DNA of 64,000 bases. Origin: Corylus avellana (taxonomy: Eukaryota; Streptophyta; Magnoliopsida; Fagales; Betulaceae). Shown one piece after another: positions 34,664 through 46,038 of this stretch. The notes below the pieces were generated by a model, which had not been told where the DNA came from, did not search any database, and saw only the letters and a list, made by a program, of their open reading frames with translations. The stretch covers positions 26,185,420-26,249,419 of the forward strand of contig NC_081541.1 in the NCBI RefSeq assembly GCF_901000735.1. Direction: 5' to 3'. Within the stretch, counting starts at the first letter, position 1. Every line of letters starts with the position of its first letter. A program made the translations under genes and the position numbers.

Positions 34664-35459
34664 ATGCAGTCCTTGAAGTTTGGGATTGAAAGGTTTGATG
34701 GGAGAATGAACTTTGGCTTGTGGCAAATACAAGTCAAGGACATCCTAATCCAATCTGGGCTACACAAAACGTTAAAAGGTATACCCGCCTCTAGTTCCAG
34801 TGATGGTGCCGAAAAATCAGGTGCTAGCGACGTGGATTGGGAAGATTTGGATATGAGGGCTGCGAGTTCCATTTGGTTGTGTTTGGCTAAGAACGTTCTT
34901 GCTAATGTGTAAGGGACGTCAACGGCAAAGGAGCTTTGGGAGAAGCTTGAGGAGATGTATCAGACGAAGGGAATCTCTAATCGGGTGTACCTGAAGGAGT
35001 AGTTTCATACACTGGGAATGGTTGAGGGTGCGACTATTTCAGACCATTTGAGTGTTCTCAATGGAATCGTCTCTGAACTCGAAGCTCTGGGAGTTAAAAT
35101 GGACGATGAAGATAAGGCCTTGAGGCTTATCTTGTCTCTTCCGTCTTCCTATGAACATATGAAGCCAATTTTGATTCATGTGAAAGAGAAGATTTTCTTC
35201 TCAGAAGTTACCAGCAAACTTTTGTCAAAGGAAAGAAGGCTGAGTGGTGGACAGAATTCTACACCTGAGAACTCGACTTTGGTAGTTGCAAACTGGAAGA
35301 AAAAGAACCCTATGAAGGGAAATCTTCTATGCTAGGGTTGCGGGAAATCTGGACACCTTAAAAGAAATTGTCCAAAAAGAGGAGCAGATTCGGCAAATTG
35401 CTCCAAAAACGCTAATATTGTTTCGCTCGTTACAGAGAGAGATGATGATGTTCTTTGAT
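34664..35459 (+). pseudogene. Copia gag (UBN2-type) with zinc knuckle, interrupted by stops
   Basis: The frame opens MQSLKFGIERFDGRMNFGLW, a typical Copia gag start, followed by the UBN2-like segment (AKELWEKLEEMYQTKGIS, LSLPSSYEHMKPIL). The CCHC knuckle CGKSGHLKRNC follows. Stops interrupt it after NVLANV (34909-34911), in LKE*FHTLG (about 35000) and directly before the knuckle (35333-35335). The pattern fits point mutations in Gln/Trp codons. Gag would coat the RNA in the virus-like particle. Nothing resembling protease, integrase or RT follows before the 3' LTR, so the element depended on a helper. Confidence 0.85.
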
Positions 35460-35869
35460 AAGGGCATGTACGTCCTCTGGCATGACCGCTAAAAATGTTA
35501 GGATAATGGATGTGTTCTATTAGCGGGTCCACATTTGCATACGAGACATTGGTTTGGTTGTTTTTATGTCGGGTATGTGGTGAAAAAGGGTGTCGATGGC
35601 TGATGAACTTCCGAGGGAACCAAACATGGAAGTTGCACCATATTTTTCAGCAGGATTTTTTCGACATGTGCCAAAAATGAAAATTCTTGGAATGGTTTAA
35701 TTCTAAGTGCATGTGCTCTTATGGTGGAACATGATAATTCTTGTAGAATTATTACTGTTGGTGTAGACAATGTTTTGCAAGACATCCCAGGGCGTGGGGA
35801 TGGGCATCGGTCAAGATGCAGACCTGAGGTCTCAAGTGGAGGTTGCCAAATTTTCGCCAAGGTGGAGAT

Positions 35870-36544
35870 TGTTGATAATGGCTCAAATTGTTAATAAGTG
35901 TGAAGATAATTGCTGGAAAATATCAATATTCAAGTTGGTGGGCTCAAGTCATATTTATCTATAAGAAGATAATGTTAGTTTTAAAAGGAGTTCAAGAACA
36001 ACTGGAATTGGATTTTTTGGAGAAAACGTGTGTGGATAAACATGTGGGCTGCAATGCTTATCTTCATCATGGAAAAGACGTTGTATTCATGATGATTTCG
36101 TTTTCCCAGTAGCAATTGGATTAAAATTGTTCTCTTATTTTTCATGATTAAGCCTCTATAAAAGGACATGCAGTCCTTGGTTAAGGTGGATTCGGAAAAT
36201 TCAAATTGGTGAAAGCACTTTGTGGCATTTACAAAGTGTAGAGAGTTTTTCTTTATTGGGAATTTGAGAGGGACAGTTGAGTGGGGTGTACAAGGGGTTA
36301 ACGGCTTAGGTTTGGGATATTAAACTTGAGCGGTTTAGGCTTGTACTATTATACTCAATATTTCTCAATAGTAAAGAAGGAGACCGGATCACGCCCCATA
36401 GACGTAGGCATATTGCCGAACTACATAAACTTTGTGTACGTGTGTGATTGGTGTGTGTTCTCGTGTATTTTTTTTCCAAACTTGTCTTTCGCATAAAGGG
36501 CTGATGGAAAATTGGTTGCCAATTAATTATCAATTTTCTCAACA
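35870..36544 (+). repeat. 3' LTR of the Copia element
   Basis: It is identical in length to the 5' LTR (675 bp). Differences include GTCAAT/GTTAAT near the start and CCGAACCAC/CCGAACTAC near the end. Confidence 0.92.
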
Positions 36545-37517
36545 AATTTATATAATTATATATAAAGCAAATGTGGATCATATTCTAAAATCATAATTTG
36601 CATCTGTACATGGCAGATAAGTGCAGTGTGCCGTATTTATCAGGGTTGGAAGATGGCATTGGAGAATAGGACAATACGTATGTAGGTCAATTTTACCGGT
36701 TCTGTACGCCACTGAAACGCTCTTATCCGAATTACGCGTAAAGACTGAGTGCTAGACGACATTGACCTTGACTTGGAGCTTGACTTAAGGTGCCCCCCAC
36801 AATTTAACTCATGGTCGGAGGGATCCAGGCTTTCTTTCTTTCTATTTATTTTAATTTTTTTTAAGAGTATTTGGGAAAGTATTGGGTATGTTTGGCGAAG
36901 TTTTATTTTATTTTTTATGAAATAATTAATAATAAAAATTAATTGATGTAATATAAATAGTTTTAAATCTTTGTAAGATAAAATAAAGAAAGTTGTTTCT
37001 TAATACGAAAAATAAAAAATAAAAAAAAATATTTTTGAAGAAAAAAAAAAGAGGAGAAATGCTTGTCAAATGTTATTTTCCAAGTTGATAGGGACTTTAT
37101 GTCCTTGGGGTGATGCAATCTAGATACCTATCAAGTATGTGGTGGGGAAACCGTTGGATTAGCTGAAGAAGAATTGTTAGTTAATTGTGGTGGGGACAAA
37201 TCAATTAATTGGGATGATATGTCGGTGAGTATCAATTATAAATTTATTTAATTTTTTATAGTTGATTTTTACTACGTATCGTCAAGTTATATAACAATTG
37301 TACAGCTGTAAATAAAAGATGAAACTTCGAATGTAGCAAGCGTAAGAAACAACTGGGCTAGATATCACTTGGGGGAAATTAGTGGCAAGTGGAAGCTGGA
37401 ATTCATATTTTATTATCAAAACGTCAAAAATTCTTCTTATCCTCGAAATTAAGATATCATGAGGCTCACCCAACCCATTTTGAATAGAATAGTCAAGGAA
37501 AACTCATTAAATAACGC
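36545..37517 (+). promoter_or_regulatory. Upstream region of chitinase C
   Basis: No gene was seen. The stretch 36880-37330 is duplicated at 41480-41900 (shared GTTATTTTCCAAGTTGA, ACCTATCAAGTATGTGGTG, AAACCGTTGGATTAG, GATGTCGGTG). From 37456 the sequence GATATCATGAGGCTCACC and CCCATTTTGAATAGAATA matches the end of the orphan promoter arm near 14985-15016. A TATA-like TATATTATATA sits at 37518-37528, 48 bp before the ATG. Confidence 0.5.
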
Positions 37518-37575
37518 TATATTATATACCCACCATTCTCTTCTACAAATCATACACATCCTCAGAGACAAAAAA

Positions 37576-39001
37576 ATGAAGGCCTATACCTTAATTCTCT
37601 CCTTAGCTTTCTTGCTTGGAACCTCCTCAGCAGAACAATGTGGAAGTCAGGCCGGTGGAGCTGTATGTCCAAATGGGTTGTGTTGTAGCAACTATGGCTA
37701 CTGTGGCAGCTCAAATGACTACTGTGGGTCTGGCTGCCAAAGCCAATGTGGAACCCCAACCGCATCCCCGACACCTAGCGGCGGCGGCGATGTCAGCAGC
37801 ATCATCAGCAGCTCTCTTTTCGACCAGTTGCTTAAATATCGAAACGACGGGCGATGTAAAAGCAACGGATTCTACACATACAATGCTTTCATCGCTGCTA
37901 CACGATCTTTTGGTGGCTTTGGCACAAATGGTGATGTTAATACACGTAAAAGGGAGATTGCAGCTTTCTTGGCTCAAACCTCTCATGAAACCACAGGTGA
38001 GTAACCAATTTTTCTTTTATTTTGTTGTTTGTTGGATTAATTTGTTCAATTTAATTGCAAAAGACTATTAAAAATTTAATTTGGTGTAGGAGGATGGGCA
38101 AGTGCACCAGATGGCCCATATGCATGGGGTTATTGCTTTGTTACGGAAACCAACAAGCAAACCTACTGTACGCCGTCTAGTCAATGGTCGTGTGCTGCCA
38201 GCAAACAATATTATGGCCGGGTCCGATTCAACTCACTCAGTAAGTCTCTGAATTTAACATATAATTAGATCACATCGAAGTATTGATACAATCATACAAG
38301 GCTATATAAATTAATCATAACTCGATCTATTTAATTAAACGGATCAAATCTCTAAACTTTAACCGGTTCGTATTGGGTTTGTATGTTGTGTCAACAATTG
38401 TTAGCCTTAATATATATCATGTGTCAAGTTCAGGTCCTGTCGAATCATGAGTATAAGATTATATAAGTCAACCTTAACCCGACTTCTTTAATTAAACGGG
38501 TCAAACCTATTAATTCTAACTCGCTAATTTTGTGTTGGATTTGTTTAACAACCCCTACATATAATATTATCATAGACTTTGACCCCGTAGACTTCTGACG
38601 ACTTTGATTGTTTAATCGGTGACTTTGACAGCAACTACAACTACGGGCCAGCAGGCAAAGCCATTGGAGTTGATCTCATAAGCAATCCAGATTTGGTAGC
38701 CACCGACGCAACAATATCATTCAAGACAGCCATATGGTTTTGGATGACCCCACAGGGAAACAAGCCGTCTAGCCATGATGTCATCATCGGAAAATGGACA
38801 CCGTCCGCTGCGGACACGTCAGCTGGTCGGGTTCCGGGCTATGGTGTGATCACTAACATAATCAACGGTGGGTTGGAATGTGGGCATGGTGCTGATGATA
38901 AAGTGGCTGATAGGATCGGGTTCTACAAAAGGTACTGTGACATATTGGGAGTAAGCTATGGGGACAACTTAGATTGCTACAATCAGAGGCCTTTTGCTTA
39001 A
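37576..39001 (+). pseudogene. Class I chitinase, copy C (single-base frameshift in exon 2)
   Basis: The exons mirror copy B: 37576-37996, 38090-38239, 38632-39001, same intron phases. The start at 37576 was chosen because a signal peptide ([19 protein letters not shown]) follows; a longer upstream frame is not conserved. The hevein domain has all eight Cys ([13 protein letters not shown]...), the hinge is short and the GH19 domain has both catalytic Glu (SHETTGG; YCFVTE). Exon 2 is 150 nt where B has 151: a G is missing at the run 38219-38221 (expected GGCCGGGGTCC). The spliced frame would stop at 38679-38681, in early exon 3. Exon 3 itself is intact in the correct frame to NQRPFA. With the base restored it would be a normal secreted chitinase of about 313 residues. 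It is therefore a very young pseudogene or a base-call error. The PCAPGK motif of B reads SCAASK. Confidence 0.88.
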
Positions 39002-39391
39002 GCTAGCTAGCTAGCTGCTATGACTCCAAAGCACGTATAATAATTAAGGAGACAATAATATAACCCTATGTAATTGGAGAGATTTTCTTGTTCGGTGAGA
39101 AAATTTCTACATTACAGCTGAATAAAGAAGTCAAGAGTTTTATTAATAAACTTGAATTTGGAGGTGCAGCTTCCAGATCAATTGTATTCATGTTATGTCC
39201 AGCATTCAAACAGATTAGTGCATATGCAATTCCAAAATTGGAAAATATCATCTGGAAATATATTGCCATATCTTTCGCACTTGTCTTCCACAAAACGGAC
39301 AAGAAAATGACATGTTGTAGTCCTTGGGGAAGTCAAGCAGCCCATGTGAATAAAACTTACTCAAGGAAAATCGAGAAGGACCAGAGCAACA

Positions 39392-39512
39392 CTTTCGTTG
39401 TCTTGTCCTTAGCTTTCTTGCTAGGAACCTGCGCAGAATAATGTGGAAGACAAGCTAGGAAATGGCCTTCGTGTAGGAGGCTGGCCAGAAGCACAAGATG
39501 GTCCATATGCTT
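39392..39512 (+). pseudogene. Chitinase scrap, copy D
   Basis: [14 protein letters not shown] followed by a stop and CGRQA corresponds to the signal peptide and the start of the hevein domain (EQCG with Gln codon CAA changed to TAA at 39439-39441). A few bases later GGWPEAQDGPYA corresponds to the first part of exon 2. Most of exon 1 and intron 1 are deleted. It lies 390 bp after copy C and shows that the array once had a fourth gene here. Confidence 0.8.
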
Positions 39513-40569
39513 TATAAGAGAGAAAGAAAGGAAAGCTTATTGCGACAAAGCTAGGCCCTTGCCCTCCCGGCAGACTATATAGTTTGACACAGCCCGTAAA
39601 TTCAAGACGAACTTAACACGAAGTTAGTGGAATAGGAGTGAGGGGTTTGGCCCGTTTATAGTTGACCTATACATATAGTCTTATACTCCCATGTCTTGAC
39701 ATGATCCAAACCCTACCCTTGATATAAGGGTTGACAATTTTTTACACTGCTTGCGAACTAGATACAAACCTAACACAAAATTAGCGGTTATAGTTAAAAG
39801 ATCTAACTCGTTTAATTAAATAGGTTGTATTAGAATTGATGTATATAATCTTATATCCATGCGTCAATATAGCCGGAAGGAGCATTAAAAGAACATCCCA
39901 TATTAAAAATACCGCGGAATACTATGCCTATATAATTGCAACTAACAACTCATGATATTCATTTCAAAATGAAATATATACGTATTTAATTTACAAGAAA
40001 AAGGTGCCCCAAGTTGCAATTACACAAAATGCTTTATCTCTTTAGGTGCGTGTATATATATAAAGGATATAAATATATTGAACGACTAAAAGAATCATAT
40101 GATTATCTTAGGGCATTTTCCACAAGGTCTCCATTTAAATGCAAGATTTCGAGGGCTTAAAATTTGAGAAATTTGACGGAATTGGATTGGTGAAAAATAG
40201 TCTAACATACAATGCAAGAGAACTCACCTATGATATATAGTCGATTGATGTGTGTACATTAGTTCAACGGGTATTGTTTTACAATCAAATTTTGATGAGA
40301 AATGCTAAACATATTCTCATGTACGTGCTTGACGTAACAGTGAAAATTATTATTGGATGTTAAGTTTAAACAGATTAGGAATAGATTTATTTAATTGTTT
40401 AATTTATATTCTAACACTTTTCCTCACGTGTGGACTCAGATATTAACTTAATAGGTGAGGCTTAACATGTAAAATATTTAATTGAAATAGAAGGTGAATG
40501 ATGAACATAGAATTCAAAGTTAAGATCTTTACTCTCATACAACTTTAAATCACCATTTATTTAAAAAAG

Positions 40570-40601
<32 letters not shown>

Positions 40602-41479
40602 TCCTGGTACAGGGTATTTTGAGGTTCCAAAATACATCTGTACAATTAGGGTTTTTCTATATATATGTTATGTTATAGGGTAATGCTATATATCCCAAAT
40701 TTTTTTTCTCAAAAGCTGGTTCCCAAACGATGTGTCATCATCCCATGAGTTGGTAACACACTTTCCAAAATTATAAAGCTCATGAGATGGTGGCACATCA
40801 TTTAGGAATTAACTTTTGATAATAAAATTTGATATGTGTATCACTCATCTATGTTGTAACCTTAAATCATTAGTAGTAAAAATATAACAGCCCTCTCAAT
40901 GGAAGTAAGTACCTTACCGAACCACATAAATCTGTGTCTCGACTTTCTCTTTTCGATTTCATTTTATTCATCATTGTTATGCACGGTAATTAATAACACA
41001 TTGCTATTTAATTGGACAACTAATTCCGGTATTTAGTACAAATTGAAAGGACAATTTTGTTTACTTCAAACTGAGTTAGAGACAATCATGTCTAAAAAAT
41101 TGCCACGTGTCCTTGTACGAAGTGAGAGGCAAGCATAGAGTGGACTAGTGGAGTCCCAAAGTCACTTTCAAACATAAATGATTTTTTTGGATAAAATCAT
41201 ATAGATCAATTAGTTTAGTTATTTGGTTTTGGATTATTTTGGATTGGTTGCCTGTCCTCCTTGTGTATATCAGTTTTGTTGTAATGAATTTCTTATTCAA
41301 CAGGAAAAGAAAAAAAGAGTTATCAAGAAATTTCGGGTGCAAAGAAACGACTACTTTATGTATTTTGCATTTACAAATATATGATGGATCTAATTCGAGG
41401 TAGAAAGAAATGGAGAGCTATTTGGAAAAGTTTGGGGTTATATTTTGACGACATCTCATTTTATTTAATTAGAATTTAG
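39513..41479. other. Long non-coding stretch
   Basis: No gene was seen. A (TA)n tract lies at 40571-40599. Near 40300-40430 a partial MITE arm (GAGAAATGCTAAACATATTC) relates to the element at 13021. The segments 39590-39860 and 38340-38560 share phrases on Roman-type ACGGGTCAAACC sequence, suggesting intron-derived duplication. Otherwise AT-rich and unremarkable. Confidence 0.4.
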
Positions 41480-41920
41480 TGATATAATATAAATATGAAA
41501 GAAGTTTTGAATTTTTGTAAACCAGAAGTAAAGAAAGTTGTTTGTTAATAAGAAAAGAAAAGAAAAGAAAAGAAAAAAAAAAAAAAAAAAACAGAGTTTG
41601 AAATTTTTTTTTGGGAGAAAAAAAAAAAAAAAAATTGGGAGAAATACTTGCCAAATGTTATTTTCCAAGTTGACAGGGACGTTATGTCCTTGGGGTAATG
41701 CGATCTAGACACCTATCAAGTATGTGGTGAGGGAAACCGTTGGATTAGTGAAGAAGAATTGTCTAGGGACAAATCAATCAATTGGGATGAGATGTCGGTG
41801 GATATTAATTATTAATTTTTTATATAAGTACTGATTCACTAGCCGATTTTTACTGCGCTTGTACAATTATTTACTAAATAGAAGATGAAATGCCGTGGAA
41901 GGGTAAGAGACTAAGACTAG
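41480..41920 (+). pseudogene. Duplicated chitinase C upstream block
   Basis: It matches 36880-37330 in order and orientation. No chitinase coding sequence follows because a LINE was inserted at about 41923. Counting A, B, C, D and the 14.7-16.3 kb fragments, this is the remnant of a further copy. Confidence 0.7.
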
Positions 41921-42316
41921 TATTTTTTTATTTTTTATTTTTGAATAAATACTGATCTTATTCAAATAATTTGAGAAAATACAAAAAAATCTAGAGCCAA
42001 AGCTCTAAACACTAAGAGCACGAAGCTCTAATTAACAAGAGCAAATTGCTATAAGAGTACTACATCATGAACAATATCAGGAACTTCTTCCATTCAAATT
42101 TTAAAAACCCTAATATTTCCTATTGCCCTTGCTAATCCATGAGCTGCTTCATTAGCTTCTCTTCTTACATGCTCCATTCTCCAACTTCTAAACCCTGGCA
42201 AAACAGCATTGATATCTTCAATAACTTGCCCAAAATTACACCATGGTGATTCCCCTATAATCGCTTGGACCACTGATTTGGAGTCCCCTTCCAGAAGAAT
42301 ATTTTAGAATTCCAAG

Positions 42317-43435
42317 TCACAACAAAATTCCAAAGCACAGAGGGCTCCCATCGCTTCCGCCACTAAAGGGTCCGGACATCCCTCTAACGATAGACATGAA
42401 GCTGCACATACTTACCCCCATATAGTCCCGAACTATGATGTCCACATCCATTCTTTTAGAACCCATTTTCACAACCACATCCCAGTTTGTTTTGTACGTT
42501 TCATAAAGCGGCGCCTTCCACCGAACATGAGAAGTGGTGTCAATCGTTGTAGTCTTGCCTAGTTCATCCTGTTTCGCCAAAGTTTTTTCCCACAATTTCC
42601 ATTGTGTCACTGCATCATGGACCAGCACACCTAGGTGCTTAAAATGACCACCGTGGGTAACTTCATTTCTCCTATTCCAAATCCCACGAGCTGTAATAGC
42701 AAATATTCCCAATTCCTCCATGTTACAGATATTAGATAAGAACTCAAAGATTTCCAGGAAGCCCTCCTCCTTCCAAACGCTCTTCTGCAGAGATTGTTCA
42801 CTTGTACTCCAAACAACTTGTGCCACAGGACAAAGCCACAGTGCATGGGCAGTTGTTTCGACTTTTCTAGTGCAAAGAATACAAGTTGCCTCCTCCAAAA
42901 CCCCTCTGTGTTTAAGGTTTTCTTTAGTATGGAGGATATTATTGCAAGCCTTCCAAATGAAAACCTTTGTGGCATTTGCCACTCTTAAATCCCATATATT
43001 TTTCCTGATTGCATTAAGCCCCGATTTTTTGGATCCTCCACCGCTATTCTTTGCATTTCTCTCCAACTCCAGGTAATATGCACTTCTCACTGAGAAATCT
43101 CCTGTGCTCATGAACTTCCACATCAATCTATCTTGATTTTTGTATTTGCTCAGCGGGAGACCACAAATCAAATCGGCTTCTTCTTCCTAGAAAATCTCCC
43201 GAATTAGAGGAAAATTCCACCTTAACGATGTCGGCTCAATCAGTTCACAAACCTTTGCTTCTCTTGAAAGGATCCAGCACGGAGATTGAATGGTAAATGA
43301 GGATGGTTTTGGAATCCAATTATCCCCCCATATTGACACTAATTTTCCATCCCCTATGTGCCAAATCAAACCTGCAAAAAACAAATCCTTAGCTGAAAGA
43401 ATGCTCCTCCAAGCCAAAGATGGTCTACTCCCCAC
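42317..43435 (-). pseudogene. LINE ORF2: zf-RVT and RNase H
   Basis: 43435-43187 encodes WHIGDGKLVSIWGDNWIPKP and 43171-42317 continues with GDFSVRSAYYLELER, TKVFIWKACNNILHTKENL, a Cys/His knuckle (CILCTRKVETTAHALWLC), and the start of RNase H (TNWDVVVKMG). The two pieces are in different frames. The RNase H domain is cut short after GMSGPFSGG. Confidence 0.8.
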
Positions 43436-44051
43436 TTTTGCCTCCCGTACTGAACCCGTTCAAAAGTATTTGGCCTTAATAATTTTTGAAGCCAAATTGT
43501 CCGGTTGATGTACCAAATGCCAGCACTGTTGTGCTAGTAATGCTTTATTGAAAGCATGAAAGTCTTGGAAACCTATGCCCCCTTGAGATTTTGCACGTCC
43601 CATTTTCTCCCAACTCATCTAATGAATTTTCTTCTCATTCTCCTTATGCCCCACCAGAATTTCTGCATAATAACATTAATCTCTTTGCATAGGGTTTTTC
43701 GAAGCAAAAAAATACTCATACTGTACGTGGGAATAGCTTGGATTATAGCTTTTAATAGTATCTATTTCCCAGCTTGTGAGTGGATTTTTGCCTTCCACTC
43801 CGTAACCCTCTGTCTTACTCTTTCTGTTAGGTTCTGAAATTCTCTAACTCGAGACTTTCCTACTAAAGCTGGAAGCCCTAAATATTTGTCATACCTTTGT
43901 GTAGTAGGAATCCCTGACAGACTAAGAATAAGCTCTTTCACCTCCCTCAGGGTATTATGACTAAAAAATTGGATGTTTTGTCCCTATTCAGCCATTGACC
44001 CGACGCTTGTTCATACCCTTCCAAAATAAATGTCAATCGCTGCCAATCCTG

Positions 44052-45191
44052 TTACGTGGCCTTACAAAATAAAAGGCTGTTATTCGCAAAAAATAAATGG
44101 TTTAGCCATGGACCCCTTGGTGAAGTTGGTACTCCTCGGAGGCTCCCAGATTGTTCGACATGCATAAGTTGGAAACTCAACGCCTCAGCACACAAGATAA
44201 ATAGATACGGGGAGAGGGGGTCCCCTTGCCGGATGCCCCTCGTCGGCTGGATGCTTCCTTCGGGGTTCCCGTTAATAAGAATAGAATACCGCATCGAATT
44301 TATGCACTTCATAATCAGGTCTATCCACTTCTCACCAAAACCCATTTTTTCCATAATCCCCTCTAGAAATTTCCACTCCAATCGATCATAAGCCTTGCTC
44401 ATGTCTAATTTGAGTGCCATATATCCTACTTTACCCCACATCTTGGAATGCATAGTATGCATAGTTTCGTACGCCACCAGCACATTATCCGAGATGAGTC
44501 TTCCCGGAATAAACGCGCTTTGGTTGGGTGAAATAATTTCAAGAAGAATCACCTTCAACCTGTTAGCCATAGTCTTGGAAATAATTTTATATAGCACGTT
44601 ATAAAGGTTAATAGGCCTAAATTCTGAAACTTTGGAGGGATTTTTCTTTTTTGCTATCAGTGCAAAATGGGTAAAATTTACATCAGCATTAAAATTACCC
44701 AAATTGAAAAACATTTTGACAACATTACATGCCTCCTCCCCAATGGTAGGCCAATTGTCATGGTAGAAACACGCAGGCAAACCGTCTGGCCCCGGAGCTT
44801 TTTGAGCACCCATTTGTGCGATAACACTGCTGATTTCATCCACTGTGACCTCCCGCATGAACTACTCATTCATACTATGTGTGACTCTTCTTTCCAAACT
44901 AGCAAGGCACTCTCTTATACCACACAGATTAGTGGTTGAAAATTTTTTCTGGAAATAATCCGTAAAAGCATTGGTAATTTCCTCAGGCATTAATCGTAAA
45001 GCTCCATCCTCATTTTCAATGCATACAATCTGGTTTGCTCGACGCCTTTGAGTTACATTGGCATGAAAAAACTTCACATTTTTATCACAATTTTTCAGCC
45101 AATGTTCTTTTGCTCTTTGCCACCAATGCATATCCTCATTTTCAATTAATTCATCCACCTTCTGCTGTATTAGATTAATTTTTTTCCCCAT
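44052..45191 (-). pseudogene. LINE ORF2: reverse transcriptase
   Basis: RT blocks are clear: GAQKAPGPDGLPACFYHDNW, FRPINLYNVLYKIISKTMA, AFIPGRLISDNVLVAYE, LKLDMSKAYDRLEW and TRGIRQGDPLSPYLF. The active-site motif normally FADD or YADD reads FANN in FFANNSLLF, so both metal-binding Asp are lost. An upstream segment (45191-44862) is the usual linker (WWQRAKEHWLKNCDKNVKFF). A stop and frame break separate the two. Confidence 0.88.
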
Positions 45192-45414
45192 CAGGTTGAT
45201 TCTCTACCATTTGCAAGGTCTTCAACTGCTCCATTTTCTGCTGGATTTGTTGTTCGGCCTGACCTTTTTCTTTGATCTGCAACACCTTTTAATCACCTGT
45301 TTGCACCTATCCATCTTTGCTGTTAATGACTGCCACGTATTGGTGATTACAGTTTTTTCCCACCACACCGATTTAATAACATTATTGTGGTTTGGCTATT
45401 TTCCCCATCCGGCT

Positions 45415-46038
45415 TCATAGAAAAAATGCTTCTGCCTTCTCCTCGGGCCACGTATTGATGTATGAATCTGTACGTGCAGTGGCGCATGGCCTGAACACCT
45501 CTACACCGTAATTATGGTATAAAGTCATCCATGCCTTATTTGCAATAGCTCTGTCCAGTCGTTCCATAATAAAATTTCCATCCTCTCTCTTATTTCTCCA
45601 TGTGAACTTAGGGCCCAAAAAGCACAAATCATAAAGTTGACACTGCTCCATGGCTTGTTGAAAATCCCGTATTTGCCTCCGAGGACGTTTTTTAGCACCA
45701 AACTTCTCCGAATCAGCCAAAATTTCATTAAAATCTCCCACACACATCCATGTATTAAGGGACAATGAATAGAGGTGTATAAGGAGATCCCATGATTCTT
45801 TTCTTTTTGACACGTCCAGGTTGCCATAAAAGCCAGTTGAAGTCCATGGTTGTGCCCCATTCTCACCCTTTATTGTTGCAATGATATGTCGTCGACTGTA
45901 GTTTCGGATTTCTACAGCTCCATCATTATTCCAAAAAAGAGCTAAGCCTCCACTCTTTCCCACACTATCCACCACAAAGACACTTGCTAACAATAGACTC
46001 CCAATACCATCATCATATTTCAACGGGTTCTGCATCAC
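45415..46038 (-). pseudogene. LINE ORF2: endonuclease C-terminal half
   Basis: Exonuclease-endonuclease-phosphatase fold motifs are visible: GGLALFWNNDGAVEIRNYS, WMCVGDFNEILADSEKFG, LGPKFTWRNKREDGNFIMER and LDRAIANKAW. The expected C-terminal SDH motif reads TDSYI, so the catalytic His is gone. The N-terminal third is missing, consistent with 5' truncation during insertion. Confidence 0.8.

Larger units (their letters stand above)
33944..36544 (+). mobile_element. Complete gag-only Copia-type LTR element
   Basis: The 675-bp LTRs (33944-34618 and 35870-36544) start TGTTGATAATGG and end TTTTCTCAACA, flanked by the 5-bp target duplication AATTT (33939-33943 and 36545-36549). After the 5' LTR comes TTGGTATCAAAGCCAGGTTA, a site complementary to initiator tRNA-Met. 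A purine tract AAGGTGGAGA precedes the 3' LTR. The 1.25-kb interior encodes only gag. The LTRs differ at roughly twenty positions by eye (about 3%), so the insertion is fairly young. Confidence 0.95.

Noticed and set aside
37085..37220. Possible cysteine-protease-like peptide (AEEELLVNCGG)
   Set aside because: The frame is short, broken upstream, and not kept in the duplicate at 41.7 kb; better explained as non-coding upstream DNA.
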